Both the position numbers and the translations under genes were made by a program. A stretch of 23,187 nt of DNA from Thermoplasmatota archaeon (lineage in GTDB: Archaea > Thermoplasmatota > Thermoplasmata > Thermoplasmatales > Thermoplasmataceae): the NCBI GenBank assembly GCA_023489425.1, contig JAMDCG010000067.1:1-23187 (forward strand), written 5' to 3'. Within the stretch, counting starts at the first letter, position 1. Each line of letters begins with the position of its first letter. Below are positions 22,805-23,187 of the stretch, one piece after another. The notes under the pieces were generated by a model. It made no database searches. It was not told the origin of the DNA and worked only from the letters and a program-made list of their open reading frames with translations.

Positions 22805-23187
22805 ATGAATGAAAAGTATCCTAAATTAGCATACAGGTTGCAACTCAACGGCCAATTTACATTTTATGACGTTATCACTATCATACCATATTTAAAAAAG
22901 TTAGGAGTGACTCATATATATCTTTCCCCAATTCTCAAGGCAAGAGCAGGTAGCACACACTGCTATGATATTGTTGATTTCAGATTTGTCAACGATGAAC
23001 TGGGAGGCGAGGAAGGACTGAGAAAGATGGTTGATCAGGCCAGGGAGAACCATATGAAAATACTGATAGACATAGTGCCGAATCATATGGCATATTCTCT
23101 TGAAAACACATATATTCTTGATTTTATAAAAACTGGAAATCCCGATATACTTAGACTGTTTGACATAAAGCAGTCCCCATTCGTTAA
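22805..23187 (+). CDS. treY: Maltooligosyl trehalose synthase (5' part)
   Basis: The gene runs off the window after 127 codons. The protein starts MNEKYPKLAYRLQLNGQFTF and continues with IIPYLKKLGVTHIYLSPILK, STHCYDIVDFRFVNDELGGE, EGLRKMVDQARENHMKILID and IVPNHMAYSLEN, which match TreY, a GH13-family enzyme, segment by segment. TreY turns the reducing end of maltooligosaccharides into a trehalose unit, which TreZ then releases; trehalose protects against heat, acid and osmotic stress. The usual S-x-H-G-Y-D site reads STHCYD here, Cys replacing Gly. Start ATG 22805 fits a leaderless mRNA: GTTTTATTT at 22777-22785 lies about 25 nt upstream. treZ is not in the window. Confidence 0.92.
   Translation, partial: MNEKYPKLAYRLQLNGQFTFYDVITIIPYLKKLGVTHIYLSPILKARAGSTHCYDIVDFRFVNDELGGEEGLRKMVDQARENHMKILIDIVPNHMAYSLENTYILDFIKTGNPDILRLFDIKQSPFV

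Noticed and set aside
1..23187. CRISPR arrays, insertion sequences, integrases or prophage genes
   Set aside because: Visual scan shows no regularly spaced repeats, no transposase or integrase motifs and no terminal inverted repeats around genes; tRNA genes have no duplicated 3' ends that would mark an attachment site.

Overview
The window is AT-rich DNA from an archaeon, most likely a member of the Thermoplasmatales (Thermoplasma/Ferroplasma/Cuniculiplasma type). The evidence is a Thermoplasma-like glucose dehydrogenase, a FolD with the 'NRS..VGRP' and 'PAT' variants I recall from Thermoplasma, FlaI/TadA-type ATPases paired with TadB/TadC-type membrane proteins, Arg codons dominated by AGG/AGA, and promoters with a TATA-like box about 25-28 nt upstream of start codons (leaderless mRNAs). 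I cannot fix the genus from sequence alone.

Layout. 1-90 is the 3' end of an unidentified gene. 91-338 holds a possible 31-codon ORF and a promoter, followed by a GNAT acetyltransferase (+). A minus-strand block follows: homoserine kinase then a cystathionine gamma-synthase-like PLP enzyme (overlapping genes), then HyuA-HyuB (hydantoinase/oxoprolinase, abutting genes). A 128-aa unknown gene (-), tRNA-Gln(CTG) (+), an all-helical unknown protein (+) and a degenerate SDR/epimerase-like protein (-) follow. Next is a plus-strand metabolic stretch: SAM methyltransferase, LigB-type extradiol dioxygenase-like protein, RibA (GTP cyclohydrolase II), glucose 1-dehydrogenase with FolD, and NadE with a CPA-family Na+/H+ antiporter. 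Then comes a minus-strand, tightly coupled four-gene operon for a type IV pilus/Tad-like machine: ATPase - TadB-like - TadC-like - second ATPase. tRNA-Ala(GGC) (+), a DrrAB-type ABC exporter (-), a small TusA-like protein (+) and the 5' end of maltooligosyl trehalose synthase treY (+) close the window.

How it fits together. Glucose dehydrogenase (entry to the non-phosphorylative Entner-Doudoroff route), FolD and NadE touch NAD(P) and one-carbon metabolism. RibA feeds flavin synthesis. ThrB plus the CGS-like enzyme suggests phosphohomoserine-based transsulfuration. The Tad-like operon is the largest coordinated system; it lacks pilins, prepilin peptidase and other partners within the window.

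A recurring pattern is that first genes of transcription units mostly look leaderless (TATA box about 27 nt before the start codon, several GTG starts), while downstream operon genes carry GGTG/AGGTG-type Shine-Dalgarno sequences inside the preceding gene. The most interesting points are the duplicated-ATPase Tad-like operon with a shared basic N-terminal peptide, FolD with two altered active-site positions, the phosphohomoserine/CGS gene pair, an SDR lacking the YxxxK motif, a TusA-like protein without CPxP, and a perfect inverted repeat between the nadE TATA box and its start.
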